64,000 nt of DNA from assembly GCA_963808165.1 (NCBI GenBank), contig CAWEET010000018.1, positions 1 through 64,000 on the forward strand, read 5' to 3'. The position numbers were made by a program, and so were the translations under genes. The notes beneath the pieces are model-generated. The model worked only from the letters and a program-made list of their open reading frames with translations, made no database searches and was not told the origin of the DNA. Positions 26,918-36,044 of this stretch are shown in pieces; the first letter of the stretch is position 1, and the number at the start of each line of letters is the position of its first letter. This stretch comes from Thiosocius sp963808165 (GTDB taxonomy: Bacteria > Pseudomonadota > Gammaproteobacteria > Chromatiales > Chromatiaceae).

Positions 26918-28753
26918 TCAGCGGCTGAATCCATGACAGTCCTGACATTCTGCCCCCTTTTCACGGTGCTTCTTGTGGTGCGCCTTGAATTCCTCGTAAC
27001 TGCCATAAGACCATTCGAAGGCCTTTTCCGCCGAGTGGCAGCCTAATGCACAGCTAACGCGATTGGCGTTGATCGGGGCAAAACCCAGATCCTCCTGCAG
27101 GTCCATGCGCACCGTGTCCATGTGGCATGCGGTACAGTTCAGGGCGTGATCGTCCGGGCTGACCTGGTGGTTCAGCAGTTGGTAGGTATCGGTAGTCACC
27201 CAGTCGTAATCGTCACTCCAATCGAATCCCATGTTTTGCAGGCCGGCCCGGGTAGCGGCTTCTGCGTCTGCGGTGGCAAAGAACACGCTGGTGTCCAAAG
27301 CAATCAGCTGATCGCTGTCGGTCCGGATGGGGTAATCGGAGGTCTTGTACTTGAACGGGTATAGCTTGCTGTTCGTATCGTCCACCCCGCCATTGGGCAC
27401 GCTTGTGTGATGGGTGCCAGTTTCCCAGTCTTCTTGCACCTCATCGAACAGTAGATAGTTGTCGCTGGCACGATTCCAGTGGCGGTACACAGGGACTAGA
27501 TCGTTAGCTTTGGTCGTGACCGGGTGCAATGGCGAGCTAGTGTGATCGGAGCCAGCTTGCCAACTGCGATGTATTTCAGTGGCTTCGGTCGCTTCAGAGT
27601 CACTGGCATTCTTGCCATAAACCGGAATATGGCAGGTCTGACAGGCGACCTTTGCGGTGTGGCGATTGATATCCGAATTCTCATGTGGTGCTGAGCTATG
27701 GCAACTGGAGTTCGCACAATCAAGATCCACGTCAAGGTCGGTTGGACGAATATCAGAGCCCTTGCCGGGAAAACGGTGATTCTCTGGTACGTGGCAAGCC
27801 TGGCAGTCCAGGTTGGCACCTGTGGTAGCCATGTGCACGTCATAGTGTGCATCTGTTGTCTGTCCGGTGGCTAAAGCTAGGTCACCGCGCTTCACCGCAT
27901 CACCGCCACCCGCTTTCGCATGGCACTGAAGACAGGTCACGCGGGTGGGCTTGTGCACAGTTTGTACTGCCTCATCCATGCTGATGCCCATGCTAGCCGT
28001 GTCCGGCTGCATAACACCGTCAACTTTCTTGCGCTTGTAAGCTTCCTGGTGGCAGATCAGGCAATCGATATTCTCCAGCTGCGTCACGGTAGCTACTGCT
28101 TCGGGCTCCGCCCCCCGGCCAACGTGACAGCTGCTGCAACCGTCCCAGTTTCCGGTAATATTCCCACAATAAGTGTTCACGGCCCCTGCGTGCTTGCCCT
28201 GTAGCCCGTCGTTTCGACTATTTTGATTGATCATGTCAGGGGCGATTCCCTTCCACTGATAATGCGTAGAGTGGAAGACATCCAAGGCGTGATCGGTGTG
28301 ACACTCCAGGCAGGTGCCGGCGCCTTCATAGACGAGGCCCACGTGCCCGGGCGTGACCTCGCCACCTCTGTCACTGTCGTCATTGCTCCCGCCGCAGTCA
28401 GCCGGTGCTTTCGCAACTGAACGGATGGCGCTGCCACCGGCAGTTTCAACCTGGATGTTGCATGGAACGATGTGGTCGGCGCGCAGATAGATTTTGGTCT
28501 CTAGCTTCCCCTCTTTGTTGGCCCGAAAGGTACCTAGCGCCTGACCCGTTTCCAAGCCGACAACCGACACGGATGCTCTACGACCAGCCTTCACCACCGC
28601 GAGTACTATTTTGCGGTCGCCGGTTTCGTATTCGCTCTTCTGTATCACCGGGTCAGCGGCCCAAGCGGTAGCCCCGATCAACATAGTGCAGACAAAGACG
28701 CTCCACTTGAAGCGCCAAGCGTGAGAGACCGAATTTCTGCTATCTGATGGCAT
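26918..28753 (-). CDS. Exported multiheme c-type cytochrome with about ten heme sites
   Basis: About 611 residues from the ATG at 28753, preceded by GGAAGGA; an ATG at 28792 is upstream of that site. Signal peptide near residues 15-33 (FVCTMLIGATAWA), an immunoglobulin-like N-terminal part (residues about 35-110), then eight CxxCH sites (CLECH, CSSCH, CLICH, CLQCH, CQACH, CQTCH, CTACH, CQDCH) plus two with wider spacing, CALGCH (CX3CH) and CANSSCH (CX4CH). Periplasmic or surface electron carrier or reductase. I do not recognise the exact family; the mix resembles cytochromes handling sulfur or nitrogen oxyanions or extracellular electrons. Single-gene unit between repeat copies. Confidence 0.82.
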   Translation of the reverse strand: MPSDSRNSVSHAWRFKWSVFVCTMLIGATAWAADPVIQKSEYETGDRKIVLAVVKAGRRASVSVVGLETGQALGTFRANKEGKLETKIYLRADHIVPCNIQVETAGGSAIRSVAKAPADCGGSNDDSDRGGEVTPGHVGLVYEGAGTCLECHTDHALDVFHSTHYQWKGIAPDMINQNSRNDGLQGKHAGAVNTYCGNITGNWDGCSSCHVGRGAEPEAVATVTQLENIDCLICHQEAYKRKKVDGVMQPDTASMGISMDEAVQTVHKPTRVTCLQCHAKAGGGDAVKRGDLALATGQTTDAHYDVHMATTGANLDCQACHVPENHRFPGKGSDIRPTDLDVDLDCANSSCHSSAPHENSDINRHTAKVACQTCHIPVYGKNASDSEATEATEIHRSWQAGSDHTSSPLHPVTTKANDLVPVYRHWNRASDNYLLFDEVQEDWETGTHHTSVPNGGVDDTNSKLYPFKYKTSDYPIRTDSDQLIALDTSVFFATADAEAATRAGLQNMGFDWSDDYDWVTTDTYQLLNHQVSPDDHALNCTACHMDTVRMDLQEDLGFAPINANRVSCALGCHSAEKAFEWSYGSYEEFKAHHKKHREKGAECQDCHGFSR

Positions 28754-29109
28754 TATATTTTCCTTCCAAGGCACCGGGTGGAGAAGCTTCAACTGAAGTC
28801 GGTAACGATAACCGATATAGGTTAAGAAACCTTCTCGATGGTAGGTGTATTGATGGAAGTGTGAATGCCCTCACTATTTGTCCTGACGGGCCTTCCTGGT
28901 CGCAGTGCCCTTTGGAATTTGGCATTGGCTGGCTGCAATCACATGGATCGCAACCCATTACGCTGATCATGCCGATGTGACTGACTCTGGACTCAGGAGC
29001 ACGCCTGATTGGCTTCGCGTTTGTGTGACCGCTCCTTGTTGGTTGATGCCTGCGATGGGGTGACTTTGGCGAATGACCGCTTCGCCGTCTCCGGCCACTC
29101 AAGCGGGAT
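28754..29109. other. Gene-free stretch upstream of the multiheme cytochrome
   Basis: No supported gene. Should hold the cytochrome promoter on the minus strand. Confidence 0.4.
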
Positions 29110-29235
29110 CGGATCTGATGCGATCTGACAATCCAACTACCGTGCTGGCGAATGTCTCTTTGGGGTCGATCACGGCCTGTTGCACCGCAACATTCCAGGG
29201 TCCGCTAACGATCACGTGCGCTGAATTAATCGAGA
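29110..29235 (-). repeat. Dispersed repeat core in reverse orientation
   Basis: Read on the minus strand it gives GTGATCGTTAGCGGACCCTG, the perfect palindrome TGTTGC-ggt-GCAACA (29178-29192) and GGCCGTGATCGACCCC, matching the right ends of the two recombinase elements. This is the only copy in the window that points the other way. Confidence 0.8.
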
Positions 29236-29383
29236 CTCGGCGGGAGCCACTCTTCGCTCGCCCTGATGCGTGGGAGTTCACTTCCCCCTGAGTACCACGC
29301 CAAAGCCGGCACCTTCAGCGAATCATCCCATTGCCGATAGGCCACAAATGGGAAAACCCGTAGGTCAGCGCTGAGGGATGCCA

Positions 29384-29638
29384 ATGAACGGTAGCGAATC
29401 TCCAAGAGAACGTCGGATAGACCAGAAGGCCGTACCGGATGACATCAAGGCCCTGCTAACCACTGAGCAGCTGCTGACTGTTGCCAGACTGGAGGGGTTC
29501 GGCTGGTCAATCAGATTTGTGCGTAGACCGCTTTTTCAGGATCACACCGTCGTCCTGTTCGACCCATCTGGTAAACGACATGCCATTCTCGAAAAGGATG
29601 GATCGCTAGACACAACGACAGATATCCAGATTCGTTGA
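29384..29638 (+). CDS. Small conserved hypothetical protein
   Basis: 84-86 residues. Start taken at the ATG at 29384 (GAGGGA six bases upstream); an in-frame ATG at 29378 is possible. The arrangement IKALLTTEQLLTVARLEGFG, WSIRFVRRPLFQDHTVVLF and a terminal acidic end is a pattern I associate with a small, widespread soluble protein of unknown function in sulfur-oxidising and related gammaproteobacteria. Followed by a hairpin terminator. Confidence 0.6.
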   Translation: MNGSESPRERRIDQKAVPDDIKALLTTEQLLTVARLEGFGWSIRFVRRPLFQDHTVVLFDPSGKRHAILEKDGSLDTTTDIQIR

Positions 29639-29651
29639 GAGCTAGCCGCAC

Positions 29652-29687
29652 AGGCCCATGGCCGTGATCCCACCAAAGGGCCTTTTC
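29652..29687 (+). terminator. Probable terminator of the small hypothetical gene
   Basis: AGGCCC (29652-29657) pairs with GGGCCT (29678-29683), followed by TTTCC; begins 13 bases after the stop codon. Confidence 0.55.
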
Positions 29688-30517
29688 CTTTCGCGGTGAT
29701 GCGGGTCGAAGACTACCGAAATCACCCATGCTGAGCCGCACCTGTGACCACCTGTTCAAGACAACCGCCTGGGCGCCGATAGGCTTATACGTCGCGCGTA
29801 CCCAGGCCGTTGGTGCCTTCTTCTAACGTTCGCTTTGTGTTCTGCCAGCGGTCTAGGCGCGCGGCGACTTTCAAATTTCCCGCCAAAATTCAGAACCAGA
29901 TTGCCGGCTGACATACGCGGCATCCCAAGGCCCAGTCTTCCGGTGATCCACAAAGCGGACGGTAATGGGCGCTGAGGCCACTTCCCTTGTTGACGAACCA
30001 GCCGTAGCCGCCCGAGAAATCTGAAGAGGAACTCAGGGTCGACTGGAGTCAATCGGCCGCTGGATGACGGCACCTTGCCAGGTCGCGACCGAGGTCCTGC
30101 GTGAGGGGACCAGTCCGCTGGAGGGGTTGCCATCCTCATAGGCGACATCGCTGACCTCTCCTCTCGGGGTGGCGGATATCTTAGTGTACTGCCCATGTTC
30201 CATATGCGACGCTATGAGGTTCTGGTCGGCGCCGATGAAAGCATTGCTGCTGTGATAAAGAGGAGGCTGCCACTCTCTCGTGTCAGCACGGCACTGCGAT
30301 AAATGCAATTGACCGGCCTTTCAAGAACCATTAGGTCGACGTTGCGCAGGTGCGTTTCGCGAGGCCTCCGCACGATTCAAGGTTAGACGAGGCAACAATG
30401 TTTATACATCTTGCATACATTTCTTGTGGCGACAGGATTCTGGTTTTGGCGCTAAAATGTAAATGAACAGGGAGCCTGTTCGCTGTATTTCGATTGCTTC
30501 TTACAGGAGGTCTTGAA
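29688..30517. other. 830-bp gene-poor region
   Basis: Minus-strand frames (29756-30308) have no ribosome-binding site and no family resemblance; they may be decayed coding sequence. The right end should hold the promoter of the Gly-rich protein gene, including AT-rich sequence near 30400-30470. Confidence 0.35.
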
Positions 30518-30814
30518 ATGGCAATTCAACGCTTCAAAAAATTGGTGTTAGTGACACTGTTGGCGGTGTTCACCGGCATCGCCTTAGCCGCCGGTGGTGG
30601 CGGTGGTGGCGGTGGCGGCGGTGGCGGCGGTGGTGGTGGCTCCGGCAGTGGTGCTGGCAGCAGCGGCGCTGCTGGGGCGGGTCCAGGTCCGGGTGCCGGT
30701 CCAGGTCCGGGTGCTGGCCCAGGTCCAGGCCCAGGCCCAGGTACCGCGTCGCAGACCCAGGATCAGACCCAGGATCAGACCCAGGATCAGACCCAGGATC
30801 AGACCCACAAGTGA
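30518..30814 (+). CDS. Secreted low-complexity Gly/Pro/Gln-rich peptide
   Basis: 98 residues from the ATG at 30518 (ACAGGAGG seven bases upstream; an earlier in-frame codon at 30494 lacks one). Signal peptide 1-24 (AVFTGIALA), then three simple blocks: a run of 16 Gly with Ser/Ala, a Pro-Gly block (PGAGPGPGAGPGPGPGPG), and repeats of the four-residue unit QTQD ending THK. It looks like a structural or matrix peptide; a role in a globule or sheath coat is conceivable given the sulfur globule protein elsewhere, but nothing in the sequence proves it. Confidence 0.65.
   Translation: MAIQRFKKLVLVTLLAVFTGIALAAGGGGGGGGGGGGGGGGSGSGAGSSGAAGAGPGPGAGPGPGAGPGPGPGPGTASQTQDQTQDQTQDQTQDQTHK
30591..30808 (+). 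repeat. Simple-sequence tracts inside the Gly-rich peptide gene
   Basis: GGT/GGC triplets for 16 Gly codons (about 30591-30641), GGTCCAGGT/GGTGCC hexamer-type repeats (about 30678-30740), and four and a half copies of a 12-bp unit CAGACCCAGGAT (30752-30808). All are in frame. Such tracts are prone to slippage. Confidence 0.9.
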
Positions 30815-31353
30815 TGGTGATGCATTAGGTGCTTAGCAGGACTATGACGTGCGGATACCCCTGCGGAAGTTGTCGCCAGGGCAGGCCACTGACTTCGCGG
30901 CCGTTTCAGGAGGAGCGTATCCGCACAAAGAGACTGATAGCCCACAGCGTGAATAGGCCGAAACTCGCGGCATTCAAGTGTAGGCCAACCGTCTGCTTCA
31001 TATGACGTTCAAACTGCGTGATGGTGGCAGATTGATTAGTGTGATCCCTGCAAGAGACATGCACCGTAAAGAGAGGACGTTCTATGGCAAAGCCGAGGTA
31101 ACTACTCACCCCCTATGCCGAAGAAGAGTGCGGAAAAGACTTGACAGGATTTTTGGGGCGATAAATCAATTTGCTCGATCAGTGGTAGAGAGTACCGCTT
31201 AGGCGCCTTGGCGTTGGCGGGCGAACTTCCGTTCACCTAGCCGGTATTGCGCACTGGTCATGTGGCGGGCAACGTCCGCATCCGTCAGGAGTGGACCTTC
31301 CATTCGTACGTCGAGAAGGACGGATCGCGGCTGGAGGACTGAGAGCCATAACT
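30815..31353. other. Gene-poor region with a possible 31-residue membrane peptide
   Basis: A minus-strand frame ending at 30906 could encode a short peptide with one hydrophobic segment (FGLFTLWAISLFV), but it has no ribosome-binding site. Nothing else supported. Confidence 0.3.
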
Positions 31354-31803
31354 CTACGGCAGCTGGTAGCGCAGCACTTGCGAAAAGGTGCCGTCTTCGT
31401 TGTTGGTAGATTCCATCTCACCACTGATCCCTGTGTACGCACCTGTGCCACCGACTATTGCAATCGATGATGTTCCTTTGTCGAACTCTCGTCCGGCCAC
31501 CTGGATGGTGCCGTTATCAAGCGTGAGCGTCCACTGGCACTGAAGACTATGTCCCACCAGCGTTCGGACGCACATCCCGCTATTGTTGCCGATTCTTTTG
31601 CTGTCGCTGTCGAGCAGGGGTTGATCAAAGATGTACATATCACCAGGAGAATCACCCGAGGCACCGATATCAACAAACTCAGCTTTGTGGACTCTGGCAT
31701 CGGCGATAGTGACCAGAGTGTTTGGGTTCATCGGAGAACAACCCATGAGCAGCATATTAGAAAGAAGCAGGACGCCAATTGACAAAGCGGAATCTGCGTT
31801 CAC
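31354..31803 (-). CDS. Lipoprotein with allene-oxide-cyclase-like barrel
   Basis: 149 residues from a GTG start. A lipoprotein signal (LLLMGC, Cys22) precedes a beta-barrel domain with the allene oxide cyclase/dirigent-like pattern: VDIGASGDSPGDMYIFDQPL, a central GMCVRT...LQCQWTLTL and the marker IAIVGGTGAYTGISGEME. In plants this fold binds hydrophobic substrates; bacterial exported forms are of unknown function. Lipidation would anchor it to the outer membrane. Alone between gene-poor stretches. Confidence 0.65.
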   Translation of the reverse strand: MNADSALSIGVLLLSNMLLMGCSPMNPNTLVTIADARVHKAEFVDIGASGDSPGDMYIFDQPLLDSDSKRIGNNSGMCVRTLVGHSLQCQWTLTLDNGTIQVAGREFDKGTSSIAIVGGTGAYTGISGEMESTNNEDGTFSQVLRYQLP

Positions 31804-32269
31804 GAAAGTTCACCCATGAAATCGAGAGGCCGGAGAACAAATAATACGACACGTGTCAAAATTAAAATTTTGCGGCTCCCTTGCCCACCCGGCAACAGAC
31901 GGCGTCCAGGCGTTATGGGGGAGCCTGCGGGGTGTTTCCTATGCACATCGCCCCGGCAAGAGCCAGGCCCGACAGGGCGGTACTATTCATCAGTGGCTCC
32001 AAAACAGCGGGACGCAGGGCGCTAAGTCCGTGCAATTGCAACAACGCCCCGGAAACTAAAGGAATCCCAGCGGCGCTATGAGTCAAGCGCCGCCGCAACG
32101 CTCAAAACTAGTCAAGGTTACGGTGGCGGTCAAGATTCGAACAGCGCCCGGCGAGCCCGCGGGAAAGCGCACCAAAGTTCCGCCTGGACTGGCCGGCATT
32201 GTTGTCTCAGTTTGGTTGGTCGCTGTCATAGCGAACAGGGACGTTAGGTCGGCTCAGCAGCTGACTCCT
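31804..32269. other. Gene-free stretch
   Basis: Overlapping short frames in three phases on the plus strand without start signals; no gene supported. The right end runs into a copy of the dispersed repeat. Confidence 0.35.
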
Positions 32270-32620
32270 GCTGTTTGCGGTCATCCTCACGTGAGCCGAA
32301 ACGACATCAACCCGGCTTGATTCGCGAATGTCTCCTGTGCGCATGTAGCTGCCCGTCGCCGAGTGCGGGGCGAACGGCAGTCCACTGGCCCGTTCCGGTG
32401 GTAGCCATCACGGAGGCGAACGGCCGCTTCGGAGAAAGCTGACGCTGGGATTGTGCGGCACACTAGAACATGGCCGACCCACTCGCCCCAGTCAGTTGGC
32501 GTCCGGTGACCGGCAGGTCTGTAACAGGAAAGGCCATTCCCCGACTGGGCAATCCCGCCGTCAGGACGGTTCATACTGCCGGTTCGGTTAAATGGCGCTT
32601 CCGGCCAGTAGGCGTCATGA
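32270..32620 (+). repeat. Dispersed palindrome-core repeat, near full-length copy
   Basis: TTTGCGGTCATCCTCACGTG, CGCATGTAGCTGCCCGTCGC, GGAGAAAGCTGACGCTGGG, core TTGTGCGGCACACTA at 32451-32465 (right arm of the palindrome decayed), GCGTCCGGTGACCGGCAGG, GGCAATCCCGCCGTCAGGA and GGCGCTTCCGGCCAG. Confidence 0.88.
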
Positions 32621-32674
32621 TGTACGGGACACGCAAGACCCCGCTGGAAACCAGCGGGGAAAGCGCATGGGCGG

Positions 32675-33643
32675 CTACCTGCTGGGATCGGGTATCGGCT
32701 TGATGGCCAGTTCGGCCTCGCTCGCCTTGCCGAACCCGTACTTCGCATAGATGCTCTGCGCATCGTCGGTGGCCAGGTAGGCGAGGAACGTGTCTGCGTT
32801 CGCCTGGTTGCGGCCGGGCTTGAGCTTGCCGATCACATAGCCGACCTTCGACTCCTTGTTCAAAGGCGCGGGGATAGAAACGCCGTCGACCTTGCGGCCC
32901 GTGGCCTTCGCGTGCACGACCTCTGTCGTCCAGACGATGCCGACGTCCGCCTCTCCTTTCTCGATGCGGTCGGGCGTCTCGCGGTGGTGGCGCGACGTGA
33001 ACCAGGTCTTGCCCGGGACAGCCCAGCAACTCTTGCATTGTTTTCCACCGGTGACCGTTTCATAGAGTCCCACATCTTTGAGCATCTCTGAGCCGTAAAA
33101 CTTGAAAATACCTTCCGTGAGTGGGTTCGGGTGCGATTGAACGAGGTCATCTCTCCCGAGATCGTCTACCCTTTTGATGCCCTTCGGATTTCCTTCGGCA
33201 ACCATCAACTCTAATTTGTTGTGCGTATAAATCATGTGATCTTCCATCAATCCCTTGCCTTTGAGGTTGATCAGATGATTTATATTAACGCTTGCGAAGA
33301 TATCGGGATTCTGTGCGATTTTCTGGCCGGCGATCTCGCCCTGCTTGAGGATCTGCCCCTTGAAAATCTGCCCCGGCGGTATTGTCTCGCAGAAGACGGT
33401 CTTGACCTGAGGATGCTTTGACTGGAAGTCCTGAATCAGTTCCTCCATGACCATGAACTGGTTGCCGGCCAGGTACATCACCAAGTCGGCGGTGTAAGAG
33501 TCGCCGATTTTTCCGTAGTCAATGCCGCCATCCGCATGGAAGGTGCGGTGATCGTGACCTTCACCGACGTCGGTGGCCGCCGACACGGCCATCGGCGAAA
33601 GTAGAGCGACCGCCAGCGCGGCCCTAACGAATGCGTTTAGCAT
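32675..33643 (-). CDS. Orphan molybdate/sulfate-type periplasmic binding protein
   Basis: 322 residues. Signal peptide 1-22, a His-rich stretch just after it (GHDHRTFHADGG), then a type II periplasmic binding fold like ModA/extracellular solute-binding proteins (DLVMYLAGNQFMVMEELI, PDIFASVNINHLINL, VGIVWTTEVVHAKATGR). A CKSC motif lies near residue 205. Strong ribosome-binding site (AAGGAGGAAAAC). No permease or ATPase gene is adjacent, so it either serves a transporter elsewhere or works as a scavenger or sensor. The His-rich end and CxxC hint at a metal or heme-related ligand; this is inference. Confidence 0.75.
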   Translation of the reverse strand: MLNAFVRAALAVALLSPMAVSAATDVGEGHDHRTFHADGGIDYGKIGDSYTADLVMYLAGNQFMVMEELIQDFQSKHPQVKTVFCETIPPGQIFKGQILKQGEIAGQKIAQNPDIFASVNINHLINLKGKGLMEDHMIYTHNKLELMVAEGNPKGIKRVDDLGRDDLVQSHPNPLTEGIFKFYGSEMLKDVGLYETVTGGKQCKSCWAVPGKTWFTSRHHRETPDRIEKGEADVGIVWTTEVVHAKATGRKVDGVSIPAPLNKESKVGYVIGKLKPGRNQANADTFLAYLATDDAQSIYAKYGFGKASEAELAIKPIPDPSR

Positions 33644-33794
33644 GTTTTCCTCCTTTTTCGATCTCTATCTTTCTCGCTGTTCTCGGCCTCCGGGCGGACG
33701 CAACCGCGTCATCGGCCCGTTCAGCAAGGCTACGCTTGCGAGACTGGGCAATCCAGTGCCTGCTTGATCAGTTGAATCGGCAGTCGTCTTGTGC

Positions 33795-34150
33795 CGTTTG
33801 CGGTCATCCTCGCGTGAACTTCTCGGTCGTCGACCCGACCCGAATCACGAGTGCCTCCTGTGCGCAGCCGCAGCCGCAGCCGCAGCCGGTCGGCAGACAA
33901 CTGCTGAGCGGCAGGCCATGGCCAGTTGGGTGCGGTAGCTCGTCGTGACCGGAAGGGCCGGCTCGAACAAAGCGTACCATCACGTTGTGCGGCGCAATAG
34001 ATCGGAGTCGACCTGCTGTCGCCGGTCAGAGGGCGTCCGGTAATCGGCAGGTCAGTAACAGGAACGGTCATTCCCCAGCCAGGCAATCCCGCTGTCAGCG
34101 TGCCTGCCAATGCCCAGTGGGCCAAATCGTGCGCCGAGCCAATATCGGTC
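33795..34150 (+). repeat. Dispersed palindrome-core repeat, near full-length copy
   Basis: TTTGCGGTCATCCTCGCGTG, a run of CAGCCG hexamers near 33867, core TTGTGCGGCGCAATA at 33985-33999, GGAGTCGACCTGCTGTCGCC, GGCGTCCGGTAATCGGCAG, GTCATTCCCC and GGCAATCCCGCTGTCAG. Confidence 0.88.
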
Positions 34151-34298
34151 TAAACGTCAGCACGGTCGAGGACTGTCAGCATCCTTTTCGGTGAGATGAC
34201 GCGGGGGAGGGCTCTCGGCCTGAAATCGCCGTTGGGCTCACTGCTACGAAAGTCTGGTCGTGGGCTTGTCAGCCGCCTGACGCACCGCACAAACGAAG

Positions 34299-34320
34299 AG
34301 GCCACCCGTCGAGGTGGCCT
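34299..34320 (-). terminator. Terminator of doxX copy 1
   Basis: Perfect stem AGGCCACC / GGTGGCCT with a six-base loop; on the minus strand it is followed by CTTCGTTTG. Conserved in the second copy. Confidence 0.7.
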
Positions 34321-34362
34321 TGGTCGTTCTAGTTACTGGCGCTTCGGGCCAGCACCAGCTTT

Positions 34363-34776
34363 TTACGTAGTCCGATCCAGAACAGTCTTTTGCTGCCCCG
34401 CAACACCGCGATTAAAAAAAGCCATGGTTTCTGGAAGACGCAGCCACCCTACCGCCGCGCTGCCGGCCAGAATGGCACCCGCAACAAAAATCATACCGAT
34501 TTCAGCGTGTGCCACGTGGACTGTAACCGCCCCAATCATGAACGACGCCAAGCCTAGACCGGCCGGACCTCGAAGAACCGGAATCAGCAGCCCGACGGCA
34601 CCAGCTATTTCCAGGGCACCAGAAACCGGAACAAACCAAGCCGGTATGCCCCAAGCTGTGAACTTATCGGCCCATTTCGCAGGGTCCATAAACTTGCCCG
34701 CGCCGAACATCACGAACACGACTGCCAAGACTATGGCGCCCGCGACCAGCAGAATACCTTTGGTTTTTTCGTTCAT
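34363..34776 (-). CDS. DoxX family membrane protein, copy 1 (shifted C-terminus)
   Basis: 137 residues, four membrane helices: ILLVAGAIVLAVVFVMFGAG, a PVSGALEIAGAVGLLIPVL core, GLASFMIGAVTVHVAHAEIG and a last helix (GMIFVAGAILAGSAAVGWL). DoxX proteins are small quinone- or thiosulfate-linked or stress-linked membrane proteins; the best-known is a subunit of archaeal thiosulfate:quinone oxidoreductase, which would suit a sulfur oxidiser but is not shown. Compared with the copy at 59186 it lacks one base near the end, so it stops early with KTVLDRTT. Ribosome-binding site GAGAGGTGAC. Confidence 0.85.
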   Translation of the reverse strand: MNEKTKGILLVAGAIVLAVVFVMFGAGKFMDPAKWADKFTAWGIPAWFVPVSGALEIAGAVGLLIPVLRGPAGLGLASFMIGAVTVHVAHAEIGMIFVAGAILAGSAAVGWLRLPETMAFFNRGVAGQQKTVLDRTT

Positions 34777-35216
34777 TTGTCACCTCTCAAAGTAATTGAC
34801 TTGGAGTCGGGGGGGCTTGGGATTGCCTGCGTTCGATCTCCTGATTCCTTCAAGAGACCCAAGGCCTTGGGTTTTTCTTTCAGCCAATCGAAATCAGGCG
34901 GCGCAGAACAGCTGTCTTGGCCTCGTTCGGAAGGAAAATCAGAGGCCCCGGGCGCTCAAGCGCGAAGCTACGATGGGTCTTAAAACACCTCACCGGTAGA
35001 ATCGGACTACGCCGTTTGGTCGTTTCGGGGGAGGCAAGGTAGCAGCTCAGTAGCATAGCCGATGCCCCGTCAGCGAAGGCTATAGTCAATGTTGCTACCT
35101 GCCGCTCGCCCCTGCCCGAGTGCGAGCCGATCTGATGCCCCGGCCAACGTGGCGCCTAGCTTCCGCAATGCGCATATTGCTGCCGGTCGGCAGGCGCCCA
35201 GCGACCGTCAGGTGAT

Positions 35217-35256
35217 GGCCGGATAGAAACCCTAGACCAAGGTCCGCTATCCGGCC
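35217..35256. repeat. 40-bp palindrome 3' of recombinase gene, copy 1
   Basis: GGCCGGATAG pairs with CTATCCGGCC (10-bp arms) and GACC with GGTC inside. It ends 11 bp from the recombinase stop codon. The same 40 bp (two base changes) stands at 45421-45460. Could be a terminator, but it has no T run; an attachment or recombinase-binding site is an alternative. Confidence 0.75.
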
Positions 35257-35266
35257 AGGATGCCTA

Positions 35267-35902
35267 TCAGACGTCGGTCTGCTCGGCGATCTCCAGTGCG
35301 TCATCGACCTCGATACCGAGATACCGAATCGTGCTCTCCAGCTTGGTGTGGCCGAGTAGTAGCTGGACGGCCCGAAGATTCTTGGTGCGCCGGTAGATCA
35401 ATGTCGCTTTCGTTCGGCGCAGTGAATGCGTGCCGTAATCATGGTGGTCAAGCCCGATCAGCGACACCCAGGAATTTACGATCCGCGCGCACTGCCGGGT
35501 CGAGATAGGTCGAGATCGCTGTTGCCGGCTGGGGAACAGATAGTCACCCGCGCTCAGTCCCTTGGCGGCGATCCACGCCTGCACCGCCTCGCGTGTGTGT
35601 TCGGTCAACTCGAAGCGGACCGGCGAGTGAGTTCTGCGCTGCAGCACAGTGGCCCGTGACAGCACCCGCCCCGCATGGGCGACATCCGCCACCCGGAGTC
35701 GTACCAGATCGCACGAGCGCAGTTTGCTGTCGATGGCGAGATTAAACAGCGCAATGTCCCTGGTCCGGTTCAGGATCTGCAGGCGAATCCGGATCGCCCA
35801 GACCTCCTGCAGCTTGAGTGGCGGCTTCTGCCCGACCAATCTGCCCTTGTTCCAAGGCGCGGGGCGCATAGGCCCTGTGGTGGTTCCTTGCGGCGTATTC
35901 AT
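35267..35902 (-). CDS. Solitary short tyrosine recombinase (catalytic domain only)
   Basis: 211 residues from the ATG at 35902 (GGAGGAAACAGGCC upstream). All catalytic residues of tyrosine recombinases are visible: Arg62 (KLRSCDLVRLR), His159 and Arg162 (HSLRRTKAT), His185 (LLGHTKLES) and the nucleophile Tyr194 (TIRYLG). The usual N-terminal core-binding domain is missing; only about 40 residues with PAPWNKGRLVGQKPPLKL precede the catalytic fold. It would cut and rejoin DNA at short inverted sites. A palindrome of that kind lies about 130 bp upstream (36030-36044), and related palindromes recur across the window. Same length as the broken copy at 45471-46106. Confidence 0.87.
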   Translation of the reverse strand: MNTPQGTTTGPMRPAPWNKGRLVGQKPPLKLQEVWAIRIRLQILNRTRDIALFNLAIDSKLRSCDLVRLRVADVAHAGRVLSRATVLQRRTHSPVRFELTEHTREAVQAWIAAKGLSAGDYLFPSRQQRSRPISTRQCARIVNSWVSLIGLDHHDYGTHSLRRTKATLIYRRTKNLRAVQLLLGHTKLESTIRYLGIEVDDALEIAEQTDV

Positions 35903-36029
35903 GGCCTGTTTCCTCCGATGTGGGTGGAAACAGAAGTGTGGTGCGGACGGCCTCAACATCCCGCAGGGGAGGCGGCCGCCGCCGAGTCTCGGCTCATTCA
36001 GGGAACGTGATCGATAGCGGACCCTGGAA

Positions 36030-36044
36030 TGTTGCGGCGCAACA
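36030..36044. other. Candidate recombination core site
   Basis: Perfect inverted repeat TGTTGC-GGC-GCAACA, six-base arms and three-base centre, upstream of the intact recombinase gene. Related cores: 20373, 24278, 26382, 29178 (reverse), 32451, 33985, 43229, 46231, 47213, 48697, 50941. Site function is inferred from symmetry and position only. Confidence 0.5.

Larger units (their letters stand above)
34263..35094. repeat. Segmental duplication carrying doxX, copy 1
   Basis: About 0.83 kb that recurs at 59116-59976 with high identity over the terminator, the gene and about 300 bp upstream of it. Same orientation in both places; each is flanked by pieces of the dispersed repeat. Confidence 0.85.
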
